This document shows positions 15,300 to 23,177 of a stretch of DNA of 33,903 nt, piece after piece. Source of the stretch: an uncultured Collinsella sp. (GTDB lineage Bacteria; Actinomycetota; Coriobacteriia; Coriobacteriales; Coriobacteriaceae); contig CASELS010000009.1 of NCBI GenBank assembly GCA_949288855.1, positions 1 through 33,903 of the forward strand, read 5' to 3'. The notes under the pieces were generated by a model that saw only the letters and a program-made list of their open reading frames with translations, made no database searches and was not told where the DNA came from. A program made the translations under genes and the position numbers. Position 1 is the stretch's first letter. Each line of letters begins with the position of its first letter.

Positions 15300-15347
15300 G
15301 CACGGAGCGGATTTGCTCACGAATTCGTCGAACGAGCTGATTTCACG
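15300..15347 (-). pseudogene. Remnant resembling the 3' end of the PRD/PTS regulator gene
   Basis: Read on the minus strand this stretch encodes REISSFDEFVSKSAPC. The regulator at 17493-19427 ends REASSFDEFARFIRSC at the same relative position. At the DNA level TCGTCGAACGAGCTG is identical in both places, and GAGCGGAT lies 12 or 13 bases away in both. The upstream frame is blocked by stops near 15410, so this is a fragment. It may be a duplicated gene end left by insertion of the defence pair, or the relic of a second regulator. Confidence 0.35.
15325..15339 (+). repeat. Left copy of a 15-base direct repeat flanking the AbiL pair
   Basis: TCGTCGAACGAGCTG, identical to 17536-17550. The flanks also align with one gap and several changes, so the homology extends beyond the exact core. 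Confidence 0.6.
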
Positions 15348-15431
15348 AGTTTGTGGGCCTGTGTGGTCCGAAGGCTCTTCGCTTGGAGTGTCGAGGAGGA
15401 ATTATCAAGATATCAAATCTATCTCAAATTT

Positions 15432-15463
15432 TTGCGACTAATCGACGAATATCTCGGTAGAAT
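15432..15463 (+). promoter_or_regulatory. Possible promoter for the AbiL pair
   Basis: TAGAAT (15458-15463) matches the -10 consensus at five of six bases. The nearest -35 candidate is TTGCGA (15432-15437), with a long 20-base spacer. It lies about 40 bases before the ATPase start in an AT-rich stretch. Confidence 0.3.
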
Positions 15464-15501
15464 TAGATTTGGTGTCAAACCCCGCAAGAGAGGTGAGGGC
15501 T

Positions 15502-16815
15502 ATGCTGCTGAACTTCTCCCTGAGCAACTACCGGAGCTTTGCCGATACGCTGCAGTTTTCCATGCTTCGGTCTGCGAGCCATGCTGCTGAACAATCCGAT
15601 CGAACCCCTTGGCAGAATCCTGAGGTTTCGACCGTGTCGGCGATATACGGCCCCAATGCCTCCGGCAAGTCGAACTTTCTCGACGCTCTTTCAGTCGTAT
15701 CACAGCTCGTCAGAAGAAGCTATCGGGAGAGGGATGCCTACTCCGTCATTCAATACCTCGAGCCCTTTCTCCTAGACGAGAAGTCGGCGCAATCCCCGAC
15801 GGACGTCCTTATCGAGTTCATTGCGCAAGACGGCGTCAGATACGAGTACACATTCTCGCTGACTAAGGAGAAGGTACTCGCAGAGGAGCTCGTTGCATAC
15901 TACACGCACCAGCCAACCAGACTTTTCTGGCGCTTCGTTGATGAGGAGGGCAAGCAGGACATCCGCTTTGGGGCCTCGCTCAAGGGCCCAAAGCAACAGC
16001 CCTGGTCGATTACCCAAGATAACGCCCTGTTTCTTTCGGTGGCGGGCGGCCTGGGGAAGAACGAAGAGCTCAGATGGCCGTATCTCTTTCTCGCCTACGG
16101 GCTGAACAAGTGCTCCTCTAATTTGCACTGGGGGCTTCGTCGGGCTGTGACCATGGCGAGGAGACAGCCTGCTGAGTTTGCCAAACTCTCGAAAATGATG
16201 GGCCTGGCGGACTTTGGCATCGAAGGGGTTGAGCTCCGTCGGGACGAGGTGAACCAGGATGAGGAGGACGCCTCAGAAGGCGAGGGTCTTTTCTGGAATG
16301 GTTTTCGGCAGCGGGACCGGACCAATCTCGTCTTTCTCCATCGGGGACCCAGCGGCGTGGTCGAGCTGCCCCCGTCCCGTGAGTCGGACGGTACGCTGAG
16401 TGCTCTCGATCTCTTCTCGCGAGCGTTCTCCGTCCTCGAGGATGGCGGCGTCCTCATTGTTGATGAGCTGGACATGAGCCTGCATCCAACTCTGGTGAGG
16501 GAGTTTGTCTCGCTATTTGCGGAGCCCGAGACCAACCCACTGCAGGCCCAGCTGATCTTTACGACTCACGACGTCTCGCTCATAACCGTCTCAGGGGAGA
16601 GCGGTCGCGTGGTCGACAGAGACCAGGTGTGGTTCTGTGAGAAGGACGCGTGCGGCCGGTCCGAGCTCATCCCCGCAACAAGCTACAGCCCCCGCAAGGA
16701 GGAGAACCTGGGGAGAAACTACCTCAACGGCATCTACGGGGCGCTGCCTCACCCCATGCTCCAGAGCGAGCTGCCCAGCATGCTGAGCGCTCATAAGAGG
16801 AGCGCAGATGAGTAG
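15502..16815 (+). CDS. AAA ATPase of an AbiL/RloA-like phage-defence pair
   Basis: A 437-residue ABC-type AAA ATPase (AAA_15/21 group). Residues 50-57 (GPNASGKS) are Walker A. SDGTLSALDLFSRAF resembles the signature helix, GVLIVDELDMSLHP is Walker B with the D-loop, and FTTHD supplies the switch histidine. It begins MLLNFSLSNYRSFAD, typical of the family. I chose ATG 15502, which follows AGAGGTGAGG; the frame extends to a GTG at 15469 without a ribosome site. The partner RloB-like gene overlaps its stop by eight bases. AbiL (AbiLi/AbiLii) and RloA/RloB pairs are known as abortive-infection or restriction-linked defence. The ATPase is thought to sense or control, and RloB to act as effector; the trigger is not established. 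Confidence 0.88.
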   Translation: MLLNFSLSNYRSFADTLQFSMLRSASHAAEQSDRTPWQNPEVSTVSAIYGPNASGKSNFLDALSVVSQLVRRSYRERDAYSVIQYLEPFLLDEKSAQSPTDVLIEFIAQDGVRYEYTFSLTKEKVLAEELVAYYTHQPTRLFWRFVDEEGKQDIRFGASLKGPKQQPWSITQDNALFLSVAGGLGKNEELRWPYLFLAYGLNKCSSNLHWGLRRAVTMARRQPAEFAKLSKMMGLADFGIEGVELRRDEVNQDEEDASEGEGLFWNGFRQRDRTNLVFLHRGPSGVVELPPSRESDGTLSALDLFSRAFSVLEDGGVLIVDELDMSLHPTLVREFVSLFAEPETNPLQAQLIFTTHDVSLITVSGESGRVVDRDQVWFCEKDACGRSELIPATSYSPRKEENLGRNYLNGIYGALPHPMLQSELPSMLSAHKRSADE

Positions 16816-17524
16816 GGTGAAGTTGCCCAAGGGTCGTCCCGGGAGAAGACGCGCCCGGCGAAAGAGGATGCTCATCGAGTGCAACGGGGAGCTGACCGAG
16901 ACCGGCTATTTCAAGCATCTCCTTGGAGAGCTGGGGATTTCTTCCTCTCTGGTTATGGTTGATAACAGAGAAAAGGGAAGGGACCCAGTGACCTTGGTGC
17001 GTGGCGCTGCCAAGAGGGCCGAAGCCGATAGGAGAGAGGCCAAGCGGGAGAGCTATGACCCCTACGCATATGTTTGGGCAGTTACCGACTCGGACTATTT
17101 CGAGAACCTTGCGCAGGCACAAAAGGAGGCGCGGGGCAAGGGCGTCCAGCTTGCGATAACAAACCCCTGCTTCGAGGTATGGCTTATTGACCATGTGAAG
17201 GAGTGCCCGGACTCGTGCTCTGACACGGCGGCATGCAAGAAAGCTGCCGTTCAAATGGACCTTGTCGTGTCGCCGGATCCCAAGCGCGAGTCGACGGGCA
17301 AGAAGAAGCTCGTCAACTACGGGAAGATTGAAGGCCTTCTCGACAGCGCGATGACGAATGCGGCGACCCACAACACGGATGGGAAGCGTCATATCAGGAC
17401 CAACAACCCGGAGAACAAAGAGGCCTACGCCGTGTGGACCGATATACCGGCGGTCATCGACCAGCTGAGGGGCCTCCAGTCGAAGCAGGCCCCTACGCCC
17501 CCGTCTCCGTGCACGAGCGGATGA
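16808..17524 (+). CDS. rloB: RloB-like protein of the AbiL defence pair
   Basis: A 238-residue RloB-domain protein. The N-terminal basic stretch (GRPGRRRARRKRM) is followed by IECNGELTETGYFKHLL, matching the EGxxTExxYF signature. A strand ending in WAVTDSDYF carries the acidic DxD pair, and TNPCFEVWLIDH is the diagnostic NPCFExWL motif. The fold is TOPRIM-like, so nucleic-acid cleavage is plausible but unproven. Translation is coupled to the ATPase (ATGAGTAG overlap). Its last 32 bases overlap the 3' end of the leftward regulator gene, with no terminator between, so read-through would be antisense to that gene. The C-terminal tail QAPTPPSPCTSG looks like extension into the neighbouring gene end after insertion. 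Confidence 0.85.
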   Translation: MSRVKLPKGRPGRRRARRKRMLIECNGELTETGYFKHLLGELGISSSLVMVDNREKGRDPVTLVRGAAKRAEADRREAKRESYDPYAYVWAVTDSDYFENLAQAQKEARGKGVQLAITNPCFEVWLIDHVKECPDSCSDTAACKKAAVQMDLVVSPDPKRESTGKKKLVNYGKIEGLLDSAMTNAATHNTDGKRHIRTNNPENKEAYAVWTDIPAVIDQLRGLQSKQAPTPPSPCTSG

Positions 17525-19427
17525 ACCTTGCGAACTCGTCGAACGAGCTGGCCTCGCGGGCGCGGTCCACGAGCGAGGCGTCGGTGAAGAGGCCAAACAG
17601 CGACTCGTAGACGCTCTTGAACGTCTCGCGGGCGTCGTCGCCGATGGCGATGAGAAACGCCACGTGCACGACGGAGCCGCCCCATCGGATGCCCTTGTCG
17701 CTGATTGCCACGGCAATGCTGGTGCGCACCACGTCGTCGCCCGCCACGGAGTGGGGGATTGCCACGCTGCCAAAGGCGGTCGACGCTGCGCGCTCGCGCG
17801 CGAGCACGTTCTCGCGGAAGCCCTCGCGCACGCACCCCTCCTGCAGCAGCCGGTCCGCGAGCAGCGCGATGAGCTCAAACTCGTCGCGCGCCTCCGGCGC
17901 CGGTGAGAAGAACAGCTCCGACCGGAAGAAGCGCCCAAAGTTGTCGTGGAGCACCTGGTTGTGTCGCCTCTGGACGATGCGCGTGATGGCGCTGTTGATG
18001 GCGGCATAGTTGAGGTCCTTTGCGTAGGGCGTGACCTGCACCGTCTCGAATGCCCCCACGGTGTGGACGGGCATCGAGGTTATGAGCAGGTCAAACTTGA
18101 GCCTCCCGATCTGGTGCTCGTACGAGACCACCTGCACGATGGTGAGCTGCGTGGAGAAGTTGGCCTGGATCCGATTGCGCAGCGCCTCCGCCATGCCGTG
18201 GTAGCTGGGGCAGAGTATGACGCAACTCACCTTGTCGGCCGTCGTCTTCTGGCGCTCAACCTCGGCACCCACATGCAGCGCGATGAAGGTGGTCTCGTCG
18301 TCGTTGATCTGGAGCGAGAGCTGCTCCCTGAGCATGATCGAGATGCTGACGGCGACGTCGTAGATGATGGGGCAGTCGTACTTGAACGTGAACGACAGCG
18401 GGTTGCTGATGTGCGCCCCCGCCCTCTGACGAAACAGCAGCGTGCTCAGGTGCAGGGCAAAGGGCACCAGAAAGCTGTCGTCGCGCAGGTCGATCAGATA
18501 GAGCTCGTTGATCCTGCTGGTGATTGAGTAGGCCAGCTCAAAGATCTTCTCGTCAACTATCCTGCAGGCGGCCTCGGTGCTGCTCTCCATCTCGGTGCCC
18601 GTGAACGACTTGAAGAGCAGGTAGATTCCCGCGCGCTCGCGCGGGTTGATCTGGATCGAGAAGGCGTTCTCGAGCCGGTCGCACACGTCGGCCATGAGTG
18701 CCTCCTGGGGGTCGCCCGTCGCCTCGAGCGAGGACCCGTCGGTGATGGACTGGCCGTTCCTGATGCGACTCACGGTCACGAGCAGGTGCAGCAGAAAGAC
18801 GACGCGCGCAAACTCGTTGATGCTGTAGTGGTGCGCCCGCAGCCCCTCGTCGAGGATGCCCGAGACGCTCTCGACCGCCGCCTCCGGGAAGCTGTCCTTG
18901 AGGACGGATGCGTCCATGACGCCGCTGCCCGTCTCCTCGAACAGGGCGCTGCTGATCAGGGAGCGCTTATCGCGCTCCGACCCGCTGAAGTACAGGACGT
19001 CATGCTCGACGACAAAGGACACCTTGAACGAGACGAACCTCTCGTTGAGGTGCGAGACGATGCCCCTGAGCGTCGAGTAGCTCACGTGGAGCTCGTCGCA
19101 GAGGTCGAACATGCTCACGCCGTCGGCGTTTCCGAGGGCGAAGCGCTTGATGATGTGGTGCTCGCGCTCCGCGCGCGTACGCGGCGAGGGCGCCCCGTCG
19201 ATCTGCTGGAGCAGGGCACGGGCGAGGTCCCGCACGGCGGCGTAGCCGGAGTGCGAGGAGCGGATCGGGGCTCCGCCCACAAGACGCTCGCCCTCCCGGT
19301 TGAGTTCGGCGACGCGGTACTTGATCGAGCGCACTGAGAGCCCGAGCCGCTCCGACAGCCGCTTGGCGGTCAGGGGGCCGTCCTGCGCGAGGAGCAGCCG
19401 CAGCAGCTTTGTCGCATCGTCTCTCAC
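17493..19427 (-). CDS. PRD-containing transcription regulator with EIIB- and EIIA-like domains (LicR-type)
   Basis: A 644-residue PTS-controlled activator. Two helix-turn-helix regions come first (LSERLGLSVRSIKYRVAELN near 25-45; LHVSYSTLRGIVSHL near 112-126). Two PRD domains follow, with phosphorylatable His in FLLHLLVTVSRI, FALHLSTLLFR and FIALHVGAEVE. Next is an EIIB-like domain with Cys in CVILCPSYHGM, and last an EIIA-like domain with His in VAIPHSV. There is no RNA-binding CAT domain, so it should bind DNA like LicR or MtlR rather than act as a BglG antiterminator. The second His of PRD1 appears lost (GIYLLFKSF). The GTG start follows GGGGAGA. It is divergent from the lic-type PTS operon, its likely target. 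Its 3' end overlaps rloB by 32 bases. Confidence 0.9.
   Translation of the reverse strand: MRDDATKLLRLLLAQDGPLTAKRLSERLGLSVRSIKYRVAELNREGERLVGGAPIRSSHSGYAAVRDLARALLQQIDGAPSPRTRAEREHHIIKRFALGNADGVSMFDLCDELHVSYSTLRGIVSHLNERFVSFKVSFVVEHDVLYFSGSERDKRSLISSALFEETGSGVMDASVLKDSFPEAAVESVSGILDEGLRAHHYSINEFARVVFLLHLLVTVSRIRNGQSITDGSSLEATGDPQEALMADVCDRLENAFSIQINPRERAGIYLLFKSFTGTEMESSTEAACRIVDEKIFELAYSITSRINELYLIDLRDDSFLVPFALHLSTLLFRQRAGAHISNPLSFTFKYDCPIIYDVAVSISIMLREQLSLQINDDETTFIALHVGAEVERQKTTADKVSCVILCPSYHGMAEALRNRIQANFSTQLTIVQVVSYEHQIGRLKFDLLITSMPVHTVGAFETVQVTPYAKDLNYAAINSAITRIVQRRHNQVLHDNFGRFFRSELFFSPAPEARDEFELIALLADRLLQEGCVREGFRENVLARERAASTAFGSVAIPHSVAGDDVVRTSIAVAISDKGIRWGGSVVHVAFLIAIGDDARETFKSVYESLFGLFTDASLVDRAREASSFDEFARFIRSCTETGA
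17536..17550 (+). repeat. Right copy of the 15-base direct repeat flanking the AbiL pair
   Basis: TCGTCGAACGAGCTG inside the last codons of the leftward regulator gene (encoding SSFDEF on the minus strand), identical to 15325-15339. The two copies bracket about 2.2 kb that contains only the defence pair and its promoter region. Confidence 0.6.
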
Positions 19428-19497
19428 TCTGTCTCCCCAACTGGGCTCGCCCTACCGCGCCGCCAGTGTAGGCGCGCGAGGGGCGGCGATTCTGCAG

Positions 19498-19539
19498 TCG
19501 ATTGCATCGATGGGTGCAGGGGCCTCGTAAAGCCCCTGC
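19498..19539 (+). promoter_or_regulatory. Inverted repeat and hairpin between regulator and PTS operon
   Basis: TCGAT-TGC-ATCGA (19498-19510) is a compact inverted repeat, a possible operator for the divergent regulator. Immediately after it GCAGGGGC (19516-19523) pairs perfectly with GCCCCTGC (19532-19539) across an 8-base loop, with no T-run. ACGACG and CGTCGT also form an inverted pair further right. I could not identify convincing -35/-10 boxes in this 224-base gap. Confidence 0.3.
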
Positions 19540-19651
19540 CCGCATTGGTGCAAACGACGATTTGTCGGCGCGTCGTGCGCGGGTGATGCTTTGGCCAAGG
19601 TCGACCAAGGCGCACGGACAGTACGTACCCACGAGCGGGAGGGAGATTACC

Positions 19652-19966
19652 TTGGAGAACATTCGCGTCCTGCTGTGCTGCGGCGCAGGCATGAGCTCGG
19701 GCTTTCTCGCACAGAAAACCCAACAAGCTGCAAACGCCAAGGGCTACCCCATGCGCGTCAAGGCGGTGAGCCAGAGCGTTGTGGATGAGTACCTCGACGA
19801 GGTGGACATTCTGCTGCTGGGCCCGCACTTTGGCTCGCACCTGGGGGAGTTCGAGGACCTGGCCGCCCCCTATCACGTTCACGTTGCGGTCATCCCGCAG
19901 GCCATCTACGGCAGCCTCGACGGTGCCGGCATGGCCGACTTCGTCCTCTCGGAGCTCGGAAGGTAG
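19652..19966 (+). CDS. licB: PTS EIIB component, lactose/cellobiose family
   Basis: EIIB takes phosphate from EIIA and passes it to the incoming sugar at EIIC. The protein is 104 residues, the normal size. It starts with the beta-strand and P-loop ENIRVLLCCGAGMSSGFLA, in which Cys10 is the phosphorylated residue. DEVDILLLGPHFGSHLGEFE and VIPQAIYGSLDG complete the family pattern. I chose TTG at 19652 because the family begins right at this strand and GGGAGG lies about nine bases upstream; the frame stays open further upstream, but that part has no family match. It is first in the operon EIIB-EIIC-EIIA-glucosidase-HPr, the same order as licBCAH of Bacillus, and is divergent from the LicR-type regulator. 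Confidence 0.9.
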   Translation: MENIRVLLCCGAGMSSGFLAQKTQQAANAKGYPMRVKAVSQSVVDEYLDEVDILLLGPHFGSHLGEFEDLAAPYHVHVAVIPQAIYGSLDGAGMADFVLSELGR

Positions 19967-20008
19967 CGACCGGACCGTTTTTCTCGACACTCCCTAAAGG
20001 AGGTTTTC

Positions 20009-21382
20009 ATGGAAAAGTTTATGAACTGGCTGCAGTTTAGCCTGGCACCGGCGGTGCAGCGCTTCACCACGCGCCCGTGGATCGGTGCCTTCTCGTCGGC
20101 CATCGTCAAGTGCCTGCCGTTTATCCTCACCGGCAGCCTGATTTACTTCTACAACGCGCTCATGGTCTTTGCCCCCTGGCTTCCCAGCCTGAGCGCGGTG
20201 ACCGACTACACATTCTCGATGCTCGCCCTGCTGGTCGCGTTCATGATGGTCTATCAGGCGATGCAGTACCTCAAGCATCGCGAGTACCAGGTCGTGGGCG
20301 GCCTGACCGGCATCTGCTGCTACATGATGTCCATGGGCGGAGAGACCGTTGACGGCGTCTACTCGGTGACGTGGAACCGCTTTGGCCCCACCGGCATGAT
20401 CGTCGCCCTCATCGTGGGCATCTACGTGGCGGTCATCTTCAACCTTATCGCCAAGCTCAAGCTGTTCGAGAACAACACGACCGTCCCGGAGTTCCTGCAG
20501 GAGTGGATCAGGAACATCATCCCCATCTTCCTGTCGGTGTTCATCCTCAAGTTCATCGTTCTCGACTTTGGCGTTGACCTGTTCCCGATCGTGACGTCGG
20601 TCTTCACCCCGATCCAGGCCATCGCACAGTCCTACCCCGGCTTCCTGTTCATGAACCTCTTCATCACGCTGTTCTACTCGATCGGCATCTCCGGCTGGGT
20701 CTTCTCCGGTCCGCGCCAGGCCATCTTCATCCCGGCCATGGCGGCCAACGTCGCCGCAGTTGCCGCCGGCGGCATTGCCACCAACATCACCACGTCCGAG
20801 ACCTGCTCCACCATCGCCCTCATCAACCTGGGCGGCATTGGCTGCACGCTCGCGCTCAACCTGCTCATGCTGCGCTCCAAGAGCAAGCGGCTGCGCTCCC
20901 TCGGCAAGGTCTGCCTTGCCCCCTCGATCTTCAACATCAACGAGCCGCTCCTCTACGGCATCCCGATGGTCTTCAACCCGCTGCTCATGATCCCGATGTG
21001 GCTCTGCGTCTTTGCCGGTTCGACGCTGGTCTACGCCATCATGTCGTTTGGCCTTCTCAACATCCCCTCCATCCAGCTCTCCATGGTGGGTACGCTCCCG
21101 GCCCCCTGGTCCACGGTCGTGTTCTGCGACGACTGGCGCGGCATCATCTGGTGGGCCGTCTGCCTGATTCTCTACCTCGCCATCTACTACCCGTTCTTCA
21201 AGGCGTACGAGCGTCAGGTGCTGGCCGAGGAGGCCGAGCAGGAGGCGGCGCTCGGGTCCGAGGACGCCCCGTCAAAGCTCGTGGACGTTGAGGCGGCAAA
21301 GGCCGTTGCCGGCGCGGCGACCTCGAACGAGGAGCTGGTCGACACGGACGCCGATGCCGACGCCCGTCCGGCCCTGGCCTAG
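20009..21382 (+). CDS. licC: PTS EIIC permease, cellobiose/beta-oligoglucoside family
   Basis: The membrane channel of a lactose/cellobiose-family PTS, 457 residues with about ten helices. It carries the family pattern: MNWLQFSLAPAVQRFTTRPW at the cytoplasmic start, GETCSTIALINLGGIGCTLA in the middle (sugar-binding region), and FNINEPLLYGIPMVFNP, whose NEP is the conserved catalytic loop, followed by the FCDDWRGIIWW helix. AAAGGAGG precedes the ATG. Beyond the usual end (FKAYERQVLAEE) there is an extra acidic Ala/Glu/Asp-rich tail of about 50 residues, which most homologues lack. The neighbouring 6-phospho-beta-glucosidase supports cellobiose or another beta-glucoside as substrate. Confidence 0.93.
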   Translation: MEKFMNWLQFSLAPAVQRFTTRPWIGAFSSAIVKCLPFILTGSLIYFYNALMVFAPWLPSLSAVTDYTFSMLALLVAFMMVYQAMQYLKHREYQVVGGLTGICCYMMSMGGETVDGVYSVTWNRFGPTGMIVALIVGIYVAVIFNLIAKLKLFENNTTVPEFLQEWIRNIIPIFLSVFILKFIVLDFGVDLFPIVTSVFTPIQAIAQSYPGFLFMNLFITLFYSIGISGWVFSGPRQAIFIPAMAANVAAVAAGGIATNITTSETCSTIALINLGGIGCTLALNLLMLRSKSKRLRSLGKVCLAPSIFNINEPLLYGIPMVFNPLLMIPMWLCVFAGSTLVYAIMSFGLLNIPSIQLSMVGTLPAPWSTVVFCDDWRGIIWWAVCLILYLAIYYPFFKAYERQVLAEEAEQEAALGSEDAPSKLVDVEAAKAVAGAATSNEELVDTDADADARPALA

Positions 21383-21393
21383 AGGAGGCGACC

Positions 21394-21729
21394 ATGGACG
21401 ACGAGCTGACGACCATCGCCATGCAGATCATCCTCGCTGCCGGCGATGCGCGAAACAAGGCGAGCGAGGCCGTGGACAGGCTCCTCGCCGATGAGGAGGA
21501 CGCCGTCGACGCGCTGATCGCCGAGGCCAGAGCCGACCTCCAGGAGGCGCACCGCGCCCAGACTGGGGTCATCCAGGCCGAGGCGGCGGGCACCAAGCAC
21601 GAGATCACGCTCCTCTTTGTGCACGCGCAGGACACGCTCATGACCATAACGACCGAAGTCAACAACTACGAGAAGCTCATCGCGGCCTATCGCCGCCTCA
21701 GGAAGGAGATTGCCTCATGCAGATCGTAA
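21394..21729 (+). CDS. licA: PTS EIIA component, lactose/cellobiose family
   Basis: EIIA receives phosphate from HPr and passes it to EIIB. The 111-residue helical protein has His77 in LLFVHAQDTLMT, the phosphorylated residue of the LacF/CelC family, and Asp80, which binds the trimer metal ion. The N-terminal helix (IAMQIILAAGDARNKASEAV) is typical. AGAGGAGG precedes the ATG, 11 bases after the EIIC stop. The end overlaps the glucosidase start by 13 bases in another frame. Confidence 0.93.
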   Translation: MDDELTTIAMQIILAAGDARNKASEAVDRLLADEEDAVDALIAEARADLQEAHRAQTGVIQAEAAGTKHEITLLFVHAQDTLMTITTEVNNYEKLIAAYRRLRKEIASCRS

Positions 21730-23165
21730 AGCCGTTCCCCGAGGGCTTCATGTGGGGCGCCGCCACGAGCGCCTATCAGGTGGAGGGTGCAGCCGAGATT
21801 GACGGCAAGAAGGACAACCAGCAGGACGTCATCAACCGCGAGATTCACGACGAGTACGGCTACGCGGACTGCTCGGTTGCCTCCGACCACTATCACCACT
21901 ACAAGGAGGACGTGGCCCTGATGGCAGAGATGGGCTTCTCGTCCTACCGCTTCTCCATCAACTGGTCGCGCGTGCTCCCGGACGGCACGGGCGAGCCCAA
22001 CCCCCAGGGCGTCCAGTTCTACCACGACCTCATCCACGAGCTGCGCGCCCACAACATCGAGCCCGTGGTGACCATGTGGCACTACGACCTGCCCATGGCC
22101 CTTGTCGAGAAGTACGGCGGCGGCTGGAAGAGCCGCGAGCTGGTGGACGACTTTGAGTACTACGCGCGCTTCCTCTGCAAGGAGTACGGCGACGAGGTCA
22201 AGTACTGGCTCACCATCAACGAGCAGAGCATCGTGGTGAACTACATCGACCGCAAAAACAAGATCTCGGTCGAGGACATGTTCAACCCACGCTTCCGCTG
22301 GCAGGCCAACCACTACATGAACCTCGCGCACGCCAAGGCCTGTATCGCGATCCACGAGCTCGTGCCCGGCGGCAAGGCAGGCGCCGCGCTCGACATCGCC
22401 CCGTACTACCCCAAGACCAGCCGGCCTGCGGACGTCATGGCGGCAAAGAACGCCAACGAGTTCAAGAACTACTTCTACATGGACGCGTACTTCAAGGGCA
22501 TCTACACGCCGTCCGTGATGAGCTACCTGCACCGTCAGCACCTGGACTTTGAGATCCAGGACGGCGACATGGACATCATTGCCGAGGGCGCGCGCTGCTT
22601 TGACTTCCTGGGCGTGAACTACTACCAGAGTCAGTGCGTGGAGGCGGCGGCCCCCGGCGCCGCGCGCCGCTACAAGCAGAACAACAAGATCGGCAAGGGC
22701 GGCAGCGTCACCTACGAGATCCAGCCCGACCTGTTCCAGGGCTGCAAGAACGAGTTCATCGGCGAGACGGACTTCTCCATGCCCATCGACCCGAGCGGCC
22801 TGCAGTACATGCTCGAGGACATCTACGACCGCTACGGCAAGCCGATCATGGTCTGCGAGAACGGCTTTGGCGGCTACGACACGCTCGAGAAGGACGGCCA
22901 GATTCACGACCCGTATCGCATCGAGTACCTGCGCGAGCACATCAAGGCCATCGGCCGCGCGATCGACAACGGCGTGGAGATGCTCGGCTACAACCCGTGG
23001 AGCGCGATCGACCTGCTCTCCACGTCAAACGGCATCGCCAAGCGCTACGGCTTCGTCTACGTGGACCGCACCGACGACGACGTCCGCGAGTGCAAGCGCT
23101 ATCGCAAGGACTCGTTCTGGTGGTACAAGAATGTCATCGCAACCAACGGGGCCAACCTGGAGTAA
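21717..23165 (+). CDS. licH: 6-phospho-beta-glucosidase (glycoside hydrolase family 1)
   Basis: A 482-residue GH1 enzyme that hydrolyses phosphorylated beta-glucosides delivered by the PTS, releasing glucose-6-phosphate and the aglycone or glucose. PFPEGFMWGAATSAYQVEG is the GH1 N-terminal signature. Glu169 in TINEQ is the acid/base and Glu381 in VCENGFG the nucleophile. STSNGIAKRYGFVYVD near the C-terminus has the Ser/Lys/Tyr set that binds the substrate phosphate, which separates phospho-glucosidases from plain glucosidases. The ATG overlaps the EIIA end, with GGAAGGAG upstream. Whether the sugar is cellobiose, lichenan fragments, salicin or arbutin cannot be told from sequence. Bacillus LicH itself belongs to GH4, so the gene symbol marks operon position only. 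Confidence 0.92.
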   Translation: MQIVKPFPEGFMWGAATSAYQVEGAAEIDGKKDNQQDVINREIHDEYGYADCSVASDHYHHYKEDVALMAEMGFSSYRFSINWSRVLPDGTGEPNPQGVQFYHDLIHELRAHNIEPVVTMWHYDLPMALVEKYGGGWKSRELVDDFEYYARFLCKEYGDEVKYWLTINEQSIVVNYIDRKNKISVEDMFNPRFRWQANHYMNLAHAKACIAIHELVPGGKAGAALDIAPYYPKTSRPADVMAAKNANEFKNYFYMDAYFKGIYTPSVMSYLHRQHLDFEIQDGDMDIIAEGARCFDFLGVNYYQSQCVEAAAPGAARRYKQNNKIGKGGSVTYEIQPDLFQGCKNEFIGETDFSMPIDPSGLQYMLEDIYDRYGKPIMVCENGFGGYDTLEKDGQIHDPYRIEYLREHIKAIGRAIDNGVEMLGYNPWSAIDLLSTSNGIAKRYGFVYVDRTDDDVRECKRYRKDSFWWYKNVIATNGANLE

Positions 23166-23177
23166 AGGAGAAGAGCG

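Larger units (their letters stand above)
15136..15501. other. Low-GC intergenic region with a gene remnant
   Basis: This 366-base stretch between the divergent STAS-like and ATPase genes holds promoter-like sites for both and a remnant resembling the end of the PRD regulator gene (15300-15347). It also has an AT-rich section (15409-15475) with a distant inverted pair CAAATCTA/TAGATTTG. The open frames across it lack family features and ribosome sites, so I see no intact gene. Confidence 0.5.

Noticed and set aside
15126..15320. 64-codon minus-strand frame ending at the STAS-like gene
   Set aside because: No ribosome site or family match; it overlaps the likely STAS-like promoter and leader. 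Only the short SSFDEF-like part is of interest and is reported as a remnant.
15168..15590. 140-codon open frame on the plus strand across the intergenic region
   Set aside because: It overlaps the start of the well-supported ATPase gene in another frame, lacks a ribosome site and has no family-like composition.
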